DNA from: Acidobacteriota bacterium
GTDB lineage: Bacteria; Acidobacteriota; Vicinamibacteria; Vicinamibacterales; UBA2999
Reading direction: 5' to 3'
Assembly: GCA_947465645.1 (NCBI GenBank)
Contig: CANIBQ010000117.1
Span: forward strand, 1 to 13,254
DNA: 13,254 nt
Below, piece after piece: positions 12,454 to 13,254 of the stretch (positions are counted from its first letter, which is position 1; each line of letters opens with the position of its first letter). The notes beneath the pieces are model-generated. The model had not been told where the DNA came from. It ran no database searches and worked only from the letters and a program-made list of their open reading frames with translations. The position numbers and the translations under genes are program-made.

Positions 12454-13254
12454 ATGAATGACGAGCAAGAAGGCGAGGTTCGACGGTCGCGGATCCGGAT
12501 GCTGACGCCACTCCGGCGGCCGAGCGGCCCCGACGCGGCGCGCAAGATCCGGCGCGGTGTCTACCTGCTGCCGAGCGCGTTCACGATGGCGAACATGTTC
12601 TGCGGCTACGCCTGCATCGTCTACGCGATGCGGGGCGAGTTCGCGACGGCGGCGCCGTTTATCGGCATCGCGATCGTGCTCGACATGCTCGACGGGCGCG
12701 TCGCGCGCCTGACCGGCAGCACGAGCGCGTTCGGCATCGAGTTCGATTCGCTGGCCGACGTGATCTCGTTCGGCGTTGCGCCGGCGATCCTGTCGTTTGC
12801 GTGGGGATTGCAGCCGCTCGGCCGGCTCGGGTGGGCGGCCGGGTTCCTGTTCGTGGCGGCCGCGGCGGTGCGCCTCGCGCGCTTCAACATCCAGTCCGGC
12901 TCGGTCGACAAGCGGTACTTCGTCGGCATGCCGAGTCCGGCGGCGGCGGGCGTGCCGGCGGCGACGGTCTTTGCGTACCCGTACGCGTTCCAGAGCTACA
13001 CCGAGGCGCTGCCGGTGCTGGCGATGGTCATCGTTCCCGCGCTCCTGATGGTGAGCACGATCCGCTTCCGCAGTTTCAAGACGTTCGACCTGCAGTCGCG
13101 TCGCAGCTACACCGTGCTGCTCGTCCTCGCCGGCGGCATGGCGGCGCTGGTGTCACACCCGGAAATCGTCCTCGTGGTGATGGCCTACACCTACCTCGCC
13201 AGCGGTTTCATCGGCCTGGCGTGGTCGAAGCTGCACAAGAAAGACGCTGGTAGC
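12454..13254 (+). CDS. pssA: CDP-diacylglycerol--serine O-phosphatidyltransferase (3' partial)
   Basis: The frame is open from the ATG at 12454 to the window edge (267 codons, no stop). The size is already in the family range, so little is missing. PssA makes phosphatidylserine from CDP-diacylglycerol and serine; Psd, encoded just upstream, decarboxylates it. The CDP-alcohol phosphatidyltransferase signature is complete: D80-G81-x2-A84-R85-x8-G94-x3-D98-x3-D102. The protein is polytopic, with hydrophobic segments at about 38-58, 66-80, 105-118, 124-140, 160-180, 186-203, 219-233 and 238-256. MPSPAAAGVPAA (159-170) is typical of bacterial PssA of this type. No Shine-Dalgarno site is visible before the ATG, and a GTG at 12443 is in a frame that stops at once. 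The upstream gap holds the family C pair. Confidence 0.94.
   Translation, partial: MNDEQEGEVRRSRIRMLTPLRRPSGPDAARKIRRGVYLLPSAFTMANMFCGYACIVYAMRGEFATAAPFIGIAIVLDMLDGRVARLTGSTSAFGIEFDSLADVISFGVAPAILSFAWGLQPLGRLGWAAGFLFVAAAAVRLARFNIQSGSVDKRYFVGMPSPAAAGVPAATVFAYPYAFQSYTEALPVLAMVIVPALLMVSTIRFRSFKTFDLQSRRSYTVLLVLAGGMAALVSHPEIVLVVMAYTYLASGFIGLAWSKLHKKDAGS

Noticed and set aside
12801..13253. Plus-strand open frame of 150 codons
   Set aside because: It is out of frame with pssA, whose catalytic motif and membrane segments run through the same bases to the window end.

Overview
This is a GC-rich bacterial chromosomal segment, mostly housekeeping genes, heavily sprinkled with small palindromic repeats. 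I recognise 14 protein genes and one tRNA gene. The base composition, the GTAG-headed and AAAGCTGAAGCTTT-type palindromes, and the mixture of genes suggest Acidobacteriota (possibly Vicinamibacteria), but no marker here proves the phylum.

Layout: 1-871 is the 3' part of a type I ABC exporter gene (+). 906-1265 is a small coiled-coil protein (-). 1399-2892 is a lipoprotein-like metallo-beta-lactamase-fold hydrolase (-). 3078-3653 is a secreted protein of unknown function (-), divergent from acylphosphatase (3687-3962, +). apt (4085-4597, +), tRNA-Arg(CCU) (4726-4802, +) and a membrane-anchored TPR protein (4859-5605, +) follow. They converge on a two-gene minus-strand unit, mutS (9962-7212) and a family 5 solute-binding lipoprotein (7215-5674), which overlap by 4 bp. 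Divergent from mutS is tsaB-rimI (10074-11365, +, 4-bp overlap). Next come a DUF465/YdcH small protein with a strong terminator (11489-11721), then psd (11737-12378) and pssA (12454 to the window end, incomplete), the last two steps of phosphatidylethanolamine synthesis. No gene-free stretch exceeds about 300 bp; the gaps hold mainly repeats and short promoter-like boxes.

The most unusual content is the repeat load. Family A is a GTAG head followed by an approximately 8-bp inverted repeat around a TTGTCA loop. Family B is GTAG plus a GC-rich palindrome with a TTCA/TGAA loop. Family C is GGCAAAGCT/AGCTTTGCC. Family D is a longer element of about 85-113 bp bounded by AACCACGAAG and CTTCGTGGTT. 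Families A and B have the layout of REP elements, which are mobilised in trans by RAYT (TnpA-REP) proteins in other bacteria; no RAYT gene lies here. Copies lie in frame inside mutS (about 45 extra codons) and twice inside tsaB, and several touch or supply stop codons. Two arrays from different families share a 21-nt unit built of a GTAG head, 8-nt left arm and 9-nt spacer.

I see no defence system, prophage, CRISPR array or secondary-metabolite cluster. The best candidate for something undescribed is this REP-like system and its effect on essential coding sequences.
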